NCBI GenBank assembly: GCA_033558025.1
Contig: JAUCEF010000006.1
Span: 3,782,001-3,846,000, forward strand
DNA length: 64,000 nt
Direction: 5' to 3'
DNA from: Phytophthora sp. 'mugwort'
Taxonomy: Eukaryota; Oomycota; Peronosporomycetes; Peronosporales; Peronosporaceae
The notes under the pieces: generated by a model
Database searches by the model: none
What the model was told of the DNA's origin: nothing
What the model saw: the letters and a program-made list of their open reading frames with translations, nothing else
Shown: in pieces, positions 1-10,900 of the stretch
How positions within the stretch are numbered: the first letter of the stretch is position 1
How the letters are laid out: each line of letters opens with the position of its first letter
Translations under genes and position numbers: made by a program

Positions 1-684
1 CCAGGCCTGCTCGAAGTCATCCACCGAGCCTGACGAAACCTTGTGCTCGTGCGAGCCTTTGTCCTGCTCGGACGCGCGCTTCCACGTCGACTCGAGCGCG
101 CACGTGCCAATCTGGCGCTTGTGCTGAGCCTTCAGCCGCCCCGCTGAATCCTCGTAGCGACGGCGCGTGCTGTTCACGCGGCGCCCGTTGTCGTCCGCGG
201 TCAGACACGTGCTGTATGCGTACGTGAAGAACGAGTAGCCATCCTTAGTCTTAAACTCGGGTGGCGACATGTTCGTAGGCACTTGAGTGTCCATGAGCTT
301 CGCACCGACAGGCAGATCGTCGAAGAAGTTACTGGCCATCAACTTGCGCTCCTTCACAGTAGGTGAGTCTTCCGTCTCCATCTCCTCTTCTTCTTCCTCC
401 TTGTTTTTGTCGGTAGTCCCAGTCATCGGCTCATCCTCACGCTGGCGCTGCTGACGTTGAGCCGTTTGCGAGCGAGGCAGGATATAAAGGCGTGTCGATG
501 GATAACGCTCCTCGAAGCCTTGCCCCATAAATTCCTCTTCATCAGCCAGCGAGTCTAGCCACGAGAACGGTGACACCAAGTCCCAGTTTGAGCGGAACAT
601 CTTGACGACGACTTGTTTGCTCCAGTACGTTTTCACAACTGGCAAAGCCAAGCGAAGTTCCTCCTTCACAAATGAGACCAGGCG
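1..684 (-). CDS. Partial hypothetical protein, C-terminus beyond the left edge
   Basis: An open frame of 228 codons on the minus strand runs off the left edge. An in-frame TAG lies at 685-687, immediately before the open stretch. The open part is therefore either an internal exon using that AG as acceptor, or a gene starting at the ATG at 598-600. The protein has an acidic run (EEEEEE, near 375-400) followed by a section with YSFFTYAYSTC and a basic RRRYEDSAGRLK motif. That tail faintly recalls the myeloid-leukemia-factor/HAX1 pattern of an Arg-rich segment followed by DS-G. I do not recognise the family with confidence and assign no function. It lies tail-to-head with the PHD gene, about 220 bp away, on the same strand. 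Confidence 0.6.
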
Positions 685-907
685 CTAGTGGATTCAACGT
701 TAGTCAACGAGATGGTTGACAATGCGAGTGCCAGTTAAGATTTCGAGAAATGTCTTCACAACCGAGTGACCCCACAGTTAAACGAGGGCAACAACGTCCA
801 ATATTCCACCATCATATCGATAACAAATTGCAATACAAGCTCCCAATACGGTTGCCCAATTATCCATTCTGGTTTTCCTAAGTCGATATCACTTCGTACA
901 CAGTCTT

Positions 908-2509
908 TCATAATGCTGGTGCGAACGGACGCGGTTTTGGGCGCCATTGCACGGCTCCCTTGGTTACCGGACGACTGAGCTTAACGATCGGGCCATCCAC
1001 AAGATTCTCCTCGTCTGGAAGATACAAAATCAACGTGTTATCAACGTCTAACTTGGCCCATAGCTTCTGGTCAGACCCCACGATGTGTACAAGGTGCATC
1101 TCATTCTCCTTGTCCCACTGCACGACTCGCGCGCGTTGCCACTCATCCTGCGCCTTGGCTAAATAGTCCACGATAGCGCCAACCACATGCCTTCCCTTCG
1201 GAAACTCAGGCAAGCCCAGTCGTTTTTCACGAGAAGACACAGCTGGAGGAGGAAAAACACTCGGTCTTTGCGTGTTCATCCCTTGAACTACCATAGCGGG
1301 TGGAGCGTAAGCGTTTGCAGTGATCTTGGCCCCGAGAAACGTCTTTCGATTGATATCACTTGGAGCAGTCGAGGCTGCAGAAAATGGTGCCGGACTAAAG
1401 TGCAGTGTAGCCTTCGCTCCTAGCAATTGCTGTTTGCAGTGCAGATATGGCGTCGATTCCAGCACAAAAGCAAACCGTTCGGCGTCAGTGTAGTGCGGCG
1501 TGTCAAGTTCGTCGGCATCAACGTCGTCGTCAATCGAGTACTCGCTCATAATTTCCTCCACGAGGTCCTCGTCGCTGATCCAGCGCTTCGCCCCTGGAAT
1601 ACGCGACGTAGGCAAGTGCTTATCGCAGTACACGCCGAGCAGGTTGCCTTCATTGCCGATCATAAGTCCTGCATCGGCTGCGCACTGCGGGTGTACACCC
1701 ACGTTGCAGCTCTCGGCCTCACAGATGACTGAGGCGCCACCACGCTTGCGGCATATGGCACAGAGATACCTGAATCTTCCGTTCTCGATCTCTTCGAAGC
1801 CGTCTACTGGTTCCATACTGGGTACGTCTCTCATGACCAGCTCTGGAATGGCGAGCGCGCACAGCACATGTACCCACTTCTGCTCGTCAGCTGACGACGA
1901 CTCGGGCATGGCCAGAGGTTTGAGCGGCCCGCCATTCTGCATGCAGACCGCGCACACGAGCTGCTTGCCGAGCAGACATGACGGACAGCGCCAAGGACCG
2001 TCGTCCAGTTCGCGCATGACCATACCAAAGCACTCCTCGTGCACACGCACGGGGCAAGCATCGTTGCCGCAATATAGTACGCGACCACAGGACCAAAGAC
2101 CCTCGCAGATGCTGCAGTTCTCCTTGGGCACGAAGTGCGGCACGTAGCAGTCGTCCACGTACTGGCGGAGCTGGCGCAGCAGCTCGTCGTCCGCGTGGTC
2201 CAGTCGGAAGCCGCACTGCAGATGAATGGCGTCAATCTCCTCTTCCTTGCCGGGTATCGTCTGCTGCCCTTGATGCTGCTGCATCTCCCAGGGCAGCACG
2301 CGCTGCTCGCGTGGCAGTAGCTCGCGCATTTCGAGCACCTTGACGTAGTTGTGGATGAGCAGCAGCACGCCCGGCAGGTCAGGTGGCGCTAGGTTGGATA
2401 TATCCACAGCTAGCTGCCGCCGATAGTCCCACGTTGGGTGCGACGGGAACGCGCGATTGATACTCGAGGACGCGGCATCGCATTCGCCCTCGAAGAGCTC
2501 GTCCGCCAT
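908..2509 (-). CDS. PHD / extended-PHD zinc finger chromatin reader
   Basis: This is an intron-free 533-residue protein. Residues about 132-178 form a PHD finger (CSIC...CGND.C...H..C...W.C..C). Residues about 186-297 form a zinc knuckle plus extended PHD (CAVC...WVHVLCAL...C.IC...C...VHPQCA...YCDKH), the PHD-knuckle-ePHD arrangement seen in BRPF, JADE and AF10 proteins. These bind histone H3 tails in nuclear acetyltransferase or methyltransferase complexes. A C-terminal stretch (about 440-505, ARVVQWDKENEMHLVHI) looks Tudor-like, but no bromodomain or PWWP is obvious, so it is shorter than animal BRPFs. The start ATG follows an A-rich context and no further upstream in-frame ATG is needed. 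It is divergent from the AGC kinase 635 bp away. The domain call is firm; the complex it joins is inferred. Confidence 0.88.
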   Translation of the reverse strand: MADELFEGECDAASSSINRAFPSHPTWDYRRQLAVDISNLAPPDLPGVLLLIHNYVKVLEMRELLPREQRVLPWEMQQHQGQQTIPGKEEEIDAIHLQCGFRLDHADDELLRQLRQYVDDCYVPHFVPKENCSICEGLWSCGRVLYCGNDACPVRVHEECFGMVMRELDDGPWRCPSCLLGKQLVCAVCMQNGGPLKPLAMPESSSADEQKWVHVLCALAIPELVMRDVPSMEPVDGFEEIENGRFRYLCAICRKRGGASVICEAESCNVGVHPQCAADAGLMIGNEGNLLGVYCDKHLPTSRIPGAKRWISDEDLVEEIMSEYSIDDDVDADELDTPHYTDAERFAFVLESTPYLHCKQQLLGAKATLHFSPAPFSAASTAPSDINRKTFLGAKITANAYAPPAMVVQGMNTQRPSVFPPPAVSSREKRLGLPEFPKGRHVVGAIVDYLAKAQDEWQRARVVQWDKENEMHLVHIVGSDQKLWAKLDVDNTLILYLPDEENLVDGPIVKLSRPVTKGAVQWRPKPRPFAPAL

Positions 2510-3143
2510 TATTAGTGTTGCTCTGCTCTCTTCCTTTAAAGGCGTCTATGCGTGGTGTGCGATACACCAAGTTCAGCATGCGGTATATCGGTCTAGTAGT
2601 ACAGGCTTTTTGGCAATCGAGCCAGACGTGGTAATAAGATCCAATACTTCCTGAGTTTTGGCTCTTTTGTATGACGATTAAAACACTTTTTATTTAGATT
2701 ATTTAGACAAATTGCCCTCAAATGATGAGGTTTTATCGAAATGACACTGGAGGTTTCGAGCGCTTATAGGACCCACGTCGAGCCAGAGGGGGGAGAGGGC
2801 GAGATCGGACCATCAAGGCCCAGACAAAGGACAAAGGCACATTAGCAATATCCAGCGTCGACGAGCGCGCGACTCGAGTGGCGTGAGATACAGTTGCAGG
2901 GCAGGGCGGAAGAAGCCAAGCCGGACGACGGAACGAAAAAGTGCACGTTCACTTTTGACGTCTACAGCGACAGCGAGTGAGACGCACCTCCAGACCCAAT
3001 CGCCTTGTTGTGCCGACGTTGAGACTCGCCGAGCAGGTGCCAGTTTCCGTTCTACTACTACGCGCAGAGCACGTCGTTCCGCTCGTTTTACCTAGCAACC
3101 GCAGCAAAAGCTTCGAGACAGGCACAGACACACAGCAAGGAGT
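2510..3143. other. Intergenic region between divergent PHD and kinase genes
   Basis: No convincing coding sequence was seen. The region holds the 5' flanks of two divergent genes, so promoters for both must lie here. An A/T-rich stretch lies around 2660-2740 and a G/C-rich stretch with CG-rich repeats from about 2760 to the kinase start. No clear TATA box or repeat was identified. Confidence 0.5.
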
Positions 3144-4289
3144 ATGAGCTCGCCCGACGAAGCCCCCGTTCCTGGTAACGGCGCGCTGGCCAAGGAGCTC
3201 ACCGCGCTCGTGGAGAGCACCAACTTTGACGACAAGATTTGCCTCGAGGACTTCACGCTCATCCGAGTGATTGGCAAGGGGTCCTTTGGCAAGGTCACGC
3301 TCGTGCGTAAGAAGAACAACAGCAAAGTCTTCGCCATGAAGATCCTCACCAAGTCCCATTTGCTTAAGCGCAAGCAGGTGGAGCACACCAAGACTGAGCG
3401 TCGCGTACTCAGTGTCGCCAGTCATCCGTTCATCGTGGGGCTGCATTACGCCTTCCAGACCACGGCAAAGCTCTACTTCGTGCTCGACTATTGCCCTGGC
3501 GGAGAACTTTTCTTCCACCTCTCGCGCATGGGCAAGTTCGACGAGGAGATGGCGCGGTTCTACGCTGCGGAGCTGGTTGTCGCGCTCGAGCACCTTCACT
3601 CTCTTGGCGTCGTCTACCGTGACCTCAAGCCTGAGAACATCCTGCTGGACGAGATGGGCCACATCAAGCTGGCGGACTTTGGACTGGCCAAGGACGAGGT
3701 CACCGAGATCGGAAGCGGCGCCACGTCGCTCTGTGGTACGCCCGAGTACCTAGCGCCGGAAGTGCTGGCGCGTAAGGGCCACGGCACGGCTGTGGACTGG
3801 TGGGGACTCGGCATGGTGCTGTACGAGATGCTCACGGGTCTTCCGCCATGGTACACGCGCAATCGGCAAGAGCTCTTCGCGCGTATTCGTGAAGCGCCGT
3901 TGGAGATCCCGAACTATCTGAGTCGTGACGCGGCTTCGCTTATCCAATCGCTGTTGCACCGTGAGCCCGAGAAACGTCTGGGCAGCCGCGGTGCTGGTGA
4001 CGTGAAGGCACACCGTTTCTTCCGCACTGTGGACTGGGACGGTCTATTGTGGGCGGAACCGCCTTTCAAGCCGTCAGATCCGCAGTCCAAAGAGGAGGGA
4101 GACACGTCCAACTTTGACAAGGAGTTCACAGAGCTGCCCGTGAGTGGCACACCACTGAGCAAATCGGCCGGCGGCTCTGGACTACCGAAGAGCATGTTTA
4201 CAGGCTTTACATACGAGGCTCCGACGTTATCGTACGGTTCCAACACATCCCAATCGAAGGTCGATGTGTCTTCCACCCCGTATATTTAG
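3144..4289 (+). CDS. AGC-family Ser/Thr protein kinase (AKT/SGK/S6K type)
   Basis: This 381-residue single-exon kinase transfers phosphate from ATP to Ser/Thr. Visible landmarks are the glycine loop GKGSFGKV (about 44-51), catalytic Lys in FAMK (about 66), the catalytic loop YRDLKPEN, the DFG motif in LADFGLAKDE, an activation loop with TSLCGTPEYLAPE (PDK1-type site), a turn-motif-like LPVSGTP, and a C-terminal hydrophobic motif FTGFTY near 353-358. The FxGFTY motif and the C-terminal AGC extension place it with AKT, SGK and S6K. There is no N-terminal PH or PX domain, only about 38 residues precede the kinase fold, so it resembles S6K/SGK more than AKT. It is likely controlled by phosphorylation of the activation loop and hydrophobic motif, as known for the family. 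Confidence 0.93.
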   Translation: MSSPDEAPVPGNGALAKELTALVESTNFDDKICLEDFTLIRVIGKGSFGKVTLVRKKNNSKVFAMKILTKSHLLKRKQVEHTKTERRVLSVASHPFIVGLHYAFQTTAKLYFVLDYCPGGELFFHLSRMGKFDEEMARFYAAELVVALEHLHSLGVVYRDLKPENILLDEMGHIKLADFGLAKDEVTEIGSGATSLCGTPEYLAPEVLARKGHGTAVDWWGLGMVLYEMLTGLPPWYTRNRQELFARIREAPLEIPNYLSRDAASLIQSLLHREPEKRLGSRGAGDVKAHRFFRTVDWDGLLWAEPPFKPSDPQSKEEGDTSNFDKEFTELPVSGTPLSKSAGGSGLPKSMFTGFTYEAPTLSYGSNTSQSKVDVSSTPYI

Positions 4290-4782
4290 GTAAAGCAAGA
4301 CAAGAAAGAGTTGTCCATTGCTACCAAGATCGAGGCTGGAGAGCTGGGGTGTGTATTGGGCGCTTCGTGGACGGGCACTGTGCGTGTTGTGTATCGGATT
4401 TGTGGGCGTTCTACGGACCTTCAGCGTCTTAGCTGGAAGGAATACACAAGCTGCTTGAAGACACCAACAACCAAAGCAGGCAAGGCAGACAAGACCGAGC
4501 AGCGACCTGAAGCTGCAGGAAGTACAGAGGTAGCAATTTGACACGCTTTCTTATCGAGCTTGAGGACGCGAGCTTCGTGGAGTCAGCGGACGCGTCTTGA
4601 AGCATACAGAGTAATGCAGGATGTCCCCTTAATAAATAGAGCGTTAGAAAATACAAGTGACGCACTTATACAGCAAGTCCATATTGCACTCAGATTATCA
4701 CCGCCATACAAATGTCAAGTGAAGAGTTGCATTTCACCATTGGTTGGAAAAAAAAATTCACGCTTGATACTTAGTGAGATCG

Positions 4783-6285
4783 ATGGCTGCGACAGCTCCC
4801 ACGTTCGATGCGTGCGGCGTGCGCGTGGCCCAGGACCCCGTCAAGGGCAAAGTAGTCTTCAGTGAGCGCACCTTCCAGCCCGGTCAGGTGATATTCAGCG
4901 AGCTGGCCTTTGTGGCGGCCCCGTGGAGCACGGACCTGTGCGCCGGATGCGAGGAGCTCCGCTCGGCTTCGGCCACTGCCGCTAACAAGCTGTCAATGGG
5001 ATCCCACCACCGCTGCCACTGCGAGCGCACGGGCGTGCCGAAGATCATGTATTCGCCGCGGCTGCAGGACAATGTGGGGCGCCGCAACGTGGTGGTGAGC
5101 ATCATGAAGACTATCGACGGCATTGAGGAGGTGGACCGCGCGCGCTGCATCCTCAAGTGTCTGGCCATGTATGAGCGCGACGCTCACGCACTGGACGAAG
5201 TGCTGGGGCTGAGTTGTGTCGGACAGCAGCGAGCGCTGAACGCTACTTTACAACTGCGTCGTCAGCTGCCGGATATCTTCCCCGCCGGTTTCACAGACCA
5301 GCAGATGGCCACGCTCATCGGCGTGCTCAGCACCAACGCGCACGAGCTAGAGAACCTTGGAGGCTCTGGGTTGTTCTTGTCGGCGTGCCGGATGGAGCAC
5401 AATTGTATGCCCAACTGCAGCTTCACGACGTTCGACTCGACGCTGTGGATGACCGCCATCCGCCCCATCGCGCCGGGAGACGCGCTATCCATCGACTATG
5501 GGAACTTCTTCTACCGTCCGACGCCAGAGCGCCAGGAATCTCTGCTGGAGTCGTACGGTTTTGTTTGCACATGCGAAGCTTGCGTCTCGTTGCCAGATCC
5601 GACGCGCGCTGTCCGCTGCCTGTCCGGAAACTGCCCGCAGGGTGTCATGCTGCCGTGCCCCGTGCGGACTAACGTCGCCAGCAGCAGCATTGGACCGAAT
5701 CAGTTGCAGTTTGAGTGGCGCTGCCAGATATGCAGTAAGGTTGCGGATGCTGCGGAGCACACGCGGATCTTGGCCGCGGAGCAGGAGCTTCTGGAGAACG
5801 GTTTCCCGGAGAGTCTCGATGAGGTCGACGCCGTAGTCCGCCGTGGCGTACTGCATGAGCGTCATTACTTGCTGTTCTGGGCGTTGGACAACATTGGCTG
5901 CGAGGCCGCTGCCACCACCGCCTTCCAGGCCGAGGTGCAGATGGCGCAGCACCGCCGTGCGCTGGCTCAGGTCTGGGAGCGCATTATCGCTTACATGAAT
6001 GTGGTGGTACCGACGGCTCACCACGAGAAGACCATCTACTACGACAACCTAGCGCAGGTCCAGGTAGTGCTTGGAGATCTTGGTGCTGCCAGCCAAGCGT
6101 ACGGCCGCGCGTACGAGATTTCGTGCCTGGTCAGTGGCACGGACTGTTCCCCGACCCGCAAACTGCAGCGGTTGATGGAGAAACCCCCGCAGACAGCCGA
6201 AGAACTGCGGCAGCTATACGCGGCTGAGGCGCGGCACCGCCAGCGTCCAGCCAGCGAGGCTGACGATGAAGACATGGAGGAGTGA
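4783..6285 (+). CDS. SET-domain protein, SMYD-like
   Basis: This 500-residue single-exon protein has a SMYD-like layout. An N-terminal beta segment (GVRVAQD..GKVVFS) is followed by a Cys/His-rich insert (CAGCEEL...HHRCHC), which is an incomplete MYND-like finger. The SET core has CRMEHNCMPNCSF, LSIDYGNFFY and the post-SET YGFVCTCEAC, and a TPR-like C-terminal tail follows. SMYD enzymes transfer methyl from S-adenosylmethionine to lysine in histones or other proteins. The NH-x(n)-Y pattern of the SET active site is visible as H..CMPNCSF and IDYG, so activity is plausible. The start at 4783 (ATGGCTGCG) is chosen because the frame upstream offers only a GTG. The extreme C-terminus is acidic. Substrate cannot be read from the sequence. 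Confidence 0.85.
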   Translation: MAATAPTFDACGVRVAQDPVKGKVVFSERTFQPGQVIFSELAFVAAPWSTDLCAGCEELRSASATAANKLSMGSHHRCHCERTGVPKIMYSPRLQDNVGRRNVVVSIMKTIDGIEEVDRARCILKCLAMYERDAHALDEVLGLSCVGQQRALNATLQLRRQLPDIFPAGFTDQQMATLIGVLSTNAHELENLGGSGLFLSACRMEHNCMPNCSFTTFDSTLWMTAIRPIAPGDALSIDYGNFFYRPTPERQESLLESYGFVCTCEACVSLPDPTRAVRCLSGNCPQGVMLPCPVRTNVASSSIGPNQLQFEWRCQICSKVADAAEHTRILAAEQELLENGFPESLDEVDAVVRRGVLHERHYLLFWALDNIGCEAAATTAFQAEVQMAQHRRALAQVWERIIAYMNVVVPTAHHEKTIYYDNLAQVQVVLGDLGAASQAYGRAYEISCLVSGTDCSPTRKLQRLMEKPPQTAEELRQLYAAEARHRQRPASEADDEDMEE

Positions 6286-7935
6286 TCCACCATTGGATGC
6301 AGCGAATAGATTTTATTTTGAATAAGTAGTTGGCAAGGACTATTGATTGCTTCATGTTTTGTTTTATTCGTGGTAAAGGCAGTTTGGCGAATTACTCTCA
6401 AATGTGCAGGCCAAAGTACACAATGCTCAGTCCTCTGACTCCCATCTTGGCAAGGACAAGAAGTATACATCCACCAAGCTTTGGGAACTCGACCAAGACG
6501 CAGCGGTTCAAGAGATAGACGAATGATAGAGGTCAGGTAGGATACATTCGCTATAGCGAGCGGAACAGCGAGGATGGAAGATCTTAGATTCACTGCGACG
6601 CTCGCAGACGCCTCTCCCCACTGTACATGTAGTCTCTCTAGCAGCAAAAGTGCCCACTGCAACCGGGTGGTGCAGCAAGCGGGCGGGGGATGACTCATGC
6701 CAGCAGCAAGCCCAAGCAAACACGTCGGTCCAGACAAGTCCAGTCGAGCTGAAGTATCGCTGCGTTGAAGGGCTCACTTTCGGTGAATTTTATCCCCTTT
6801 TCACGGGAAGCGTTCCCAACAATGAGGGGCAACAGTATATCGTCCCAAGAGCAGACGCGTACCACTCTTGAGCTGGTCCCATGAATGACGCCCTGCTGTC
6901 CGAAATGAGAGCACTGCACCCAAATGCAAAGTCTACACTTCATTTGGTGATGCTCAGCAAGATTTCAGTCGACAGGGGGATCTATCGAATCGATAGTATC
7001 GATGCAATTGTCATCTTTTTGTGGCGTTTCTCGCGTGGTGGTCCGATGGCGATGACATTGGAATCTGCTTGACATCGATGAAAGGACGTGAACCCTCCGA
7101 TCGCCGTCTGTCGACAGACGGTCAAACCGGTGTCGCACCGGCTGGACATACAAAGTCCTAGTCAAAGGAGGAAACATCCGCCTTTATTCATCTGCCAAAG
7201 CTGATACTGAGATGTCTGATGGCAGTTTGTCGCTGAGATCCGGCCTTGCTGATGTCGAGTACGTTCTTACTACGCGCACGGAAGTAACTACCGCAAGGTC
7301 GGCCATGTACAGCAAGGAGATAACCAAGACTTTTAATACCGCGAACTACTGTATCTTAAAATAGATAAAATGAGGTATGCATGGAGATAAACGGCTACCA
7401 GTATAGCCAACCCATCTAGAGTACATTTCAATCGCAAAAAGCATAATTAGAAGTAGATTTTTACTGTGAAGCTGCTTCTCAGAAAAACCATCGAACCCCA
7501 CAACGTAACCTCTACAGATGCAAGTACAGACTAACGAGACGCCTGATATATCCAAATTCAAGACGGTTATTTGACTATTGAAGGAGGCTTTTTGTTACTT
7601 ACTTCAATACTAAGTATACATAAACTTTCAAAGGTATCGAGCGTTCAACTGTGCTCTAGTTGTACAGTAGCTCCTGACATTTATACTTTATATGAGTATG
7701 CAGCAATATTTAGAAGAACATAAATCGAAAATCTCTTTATTCCAGTAAGCTGCGAGACCTTATTACTAAATCTATTTAATATCACGTTGACCCCTCCCCA
7801 TGGCCCTGCTTTGCGTTAATCGAGCTTCCCAGGTCCCACAGTGGCACTATCTTCCTCCAGTTGAATGACCTCCCCATTCCACGACTATGACATCATTTCG
7901 ATATTGGAGCCCAGTGTATCAAGGCTGCCGGCTCC
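6286..7935. other. Long intergenic region with small palindromes
   Basis: About 1.65 kb without a convincing gene; only short unsupported open frames occur. The middle holds a cluster of inverted repeats: CTATCG-AAT-CGATAG near 6985, an 18-bp perfect palindrome at 7104-7121 and a CCGGTG/CACCGG hairpin at 7127-7141. The rest is A/T-rich and looks like ordinary spacer with 3' flank of the SET gene and 5' flank of the NPC1 gene. Confidence 0.5.
7104..7141. repeat. 18-bp perfect palindrome followed by a hairpin
   Basis: CCGTCTG-TCGA-CAGACGG is a perfect 18-bp palindrome at 7104-7121. It is followed after five bases by CCGGTG-TCG-CACCGG at 7127-7141. Both are G/C-rich against an A/T-rich background. 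They could be a remnant of a small inverted-repeat element or a protein-binding site; nothing here decides between these. Confidence 0.55.
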
Positions 7936-10900
7936 ATGTGGCTGTTCGCGGCCATCTGTGTGGCCATCGCCACGCCCTGCTTCCGCGCATGGCTTGAAGC
8001 GCTGTTCGCCGAGCTCTCCATCATCTTCTTCACGTACCTGCGTCTGGTGTCTGCTGGTCTGACCTTGGTGCTGCTTCTGGCGCTCATCTTCCATGGACGC
8101 CGCTTCCTGCGCAGTCGTCGCGTCGCGAGGAGCCTCAAGCGACAGCCCACGACCCACGGGGTCAAGGAGCACGAAGCCGAGGAAGGAGTATCCGCTGCAC
8201 CAACCAAGACGGGACTCGCCCGCGTGCATTGGAAACGTGGCACTTGCCGCCGCGCGCTCATGCTGCGCGTCAAGAGCACGACCAGCGAGATGGCCGGTAG
8301 TGGCTTCTACCCGCCTCAGCTCTGGACGTCGTCACTCTTCGCGCTCGCCATGCTGCCCATCATCAATAGCGTAGTAGTGGGCGGCGGTAGTGGAGGGGGC
8401 CAACCCCCGTCAAGCTTCCGAGCGCTCAAGAGCGAGACGGCCCAGACGTCCTTCGACGCTGGCGCTGCGGCGCTCGTCACGTTGCAGCAACAGCTGACGA
8501 CCTGCAAGTTCTCAGGAGGGGACGATTGCCTCGACGACGTGACTGGTATCTCGGTATTGGGAGACTACAAACAGGAAATTGGATACTGCGCAGCATTCGA
8601 CGCCGCTTATGTGAACGTGACGGCAGGTGCGGCATTGCCTGCCCAATATTTTCCCATTGGAGTGGAGGAAGCTTCTGCTCAGGGATTTGCTAATAACTTC
8701 TCGGCCTGGTCCGAGACGAACCAGGAAAAGTTCCAGATTGACTGTCCCATGCTGTACAACGAGACGGTGATTGGAGAAGGAGAGGAGCTGCTGTGCTGTA
8801 CCGAGACGCAGTACGAGGGACTGAGTCTGCGGGTCCGTCAACTGCCAGGCCAATGCACGTCCTGCAACAAGAACCTGCGTAACTTGTGGTGTCAATTCAC
8901 CTGCCATCCGAGCAACAGTTTGTTTGTGAACGTGACACAGGTGCGACTTATGGAAGGAGACTCGGATCATGCTGATGAAGTTTTCCCTGCGGTTGAAGAG
9001 GCGACATACTATGTCAGTACTGATCTGGTGCGTGACTTGCACGACTTCTGTGAGGCCGATACGGGAGTTCTACCGCTGGTATGCGGCAAGAACGATGACA
9101 ACTGCTCGGCGACAGGTTCAGACATGCTCGAGTATCTAGGAGCCTACAGTTTTGACGGTCTGGGGTCGCCATCGCAAGTGAATTTCACGACGATGGAGCA
9201 ACTTTCAGTGACGGAGCAAGAGCAAAAGATCTGTGCGTGTGGCAGTTCAAACATGACGAGCTGCTTCTCACCAATGGCCACGCGATTGGAGTCGTGTGTA
9301 GATACATGCGGCTCATTGTGTGCTGTGAGTGCCAGTGACAAGAGAGAGTACGAGGCTGCGTGTTTCAACAGCGGGAGCGCGTCAGATGATTTGAGCACAG
9401 TCACTACAGACAGCACTGTCAGCTCCTCTACCAGTAGCTTGAATGATGCTGACAAACTTGACTCACTGCTGTCAGAGTTATCAGTTCGGGCGGAAAGTGG
9501 GAGCTTTGAAGTACTAAACTACGTCCTTGCAGTGCTCGCCTTCTTTGCGGCCTCCGCGTTGGCACTCGGCTTTGCGTACTCGACGCGTTACGGAAAGAAA
9601 AAGCGGCAATCCGTGTTGGATGAGCCTGTGACTGGACGTATGGGCTCTAGCATGTTGTCACTGGTAAACCTGGATCAGTTGAAGGGAATTGGGCACTGGG
9701 ACGACCGACTCATGCAGCAACTGAAGCGCTGGGGGGACTTTGTGGCCATGGGGAACCATCCTCTCTACATTATTCTCCTCTCTTTGATGCTTGTAGTGTG
9801 CAGCTCGAGTGGTCTTGCTCGCTTAGAAGTCGAGACAGACTCGATGAAGTTATGGGTTGCCGAGAGCAGTTCCGTATTCCAGGAGAGGACGCGATTTGAG
9901 GAGATGCTGGGACCTGTGAATCGAATGGAGCGTTTGGTGCTCGTGTCAAAGGATGGCGGTCCCGTGACCCGATCGAGTTATCTCAAAGAAGCGATTCGTT
10001 TACAACAGATCATTACAAACGAAGTCGCTTCGGACAGCATCACACTGAGTGATATTTGCGTTAAAGATACCTCGAGCTCATCTTGCCAAGTGAATTCCAT
10101 TACGCAATACTTCCAGAACAGTTTACACGACTTTGAAGTGTACGAAACCTATGGTTTAGTACAGAAACACTTGCGTAACTGTGCAGATGCCCCTGAGCGA
10201 GCGGATGTTGCTGTATGCAATGAGTTGACTGTGCAACTTAATGCCTCGGGGTCGTCACTTCCAGCCAGTATGAGTGATTGTCCATGTGTATCGTCATTTG
10301 GAGCCCCGATGACTGAGCTAGAGAAGTTCCTAGGCGGTTTTACTGTGGATAATGACTCGGTGGATGCTTCTATCTATCTGGAACAAGCGACGACTCTGTC
10401 ATCAACGATTATAGTGACGAATCACCAGGATTTAAGTAAAAACGCTGATGCTATTGCTTGGGAGCGGTCGTTTCTCACACGGATAGAGAAGGAGGCGGAA
10501 AACAACGCTCTGTATGATATTTACTATGCTGCTGAAACGTCAGTTGATGATGAGTTCGCAGCTGCTTCGAACTTGAACAATGTGTTTAAAGCGGGGATCG
10601 CAGGCTTTCTCTTTATGTTTTTCTACGTGGTTATCGGCTTAAACCACTGGAAACTGGACCACCGTTTCTTCAATTCGTCAAAGATTGGTGTGGGTTTCAT
10701 GGGTCTTGCGTGCATTTTGATGGCTATAAGCGGTACTTTGGGTCTCATTGCCTGGACTGGCGTCAAGCTCCAGATTGTGACTCTGGTCGTGTGTCCGTTA
10801 GTGATACTTGCGATTGGCACTGGAAATATCTTCTTGATTCTACGTGCTGTCGACTTAAAGCAAGAAGAGCTTAAGATGGAACAACGATCGCTGTTTGTTG

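Noticed and set aside
756..947. 63-residue minus-strand frame overlapping the PHD gene stop
   Set aside because: It overlaps the PHD coding end in another frame and has no recognisable composition; kept only as possible spacer.
1500..2147. 215-residue plus-strand frame inside the PHD gene
   Set aside because: Antisense shadow of a gene with clear zinc-finger motifs; its translation is Ser/Thr-rich low complexity.
2949..3662. 237-residue minus-strand frame over the kinase start
   Set aside because: Antisense shadow of the kinase; no family features.
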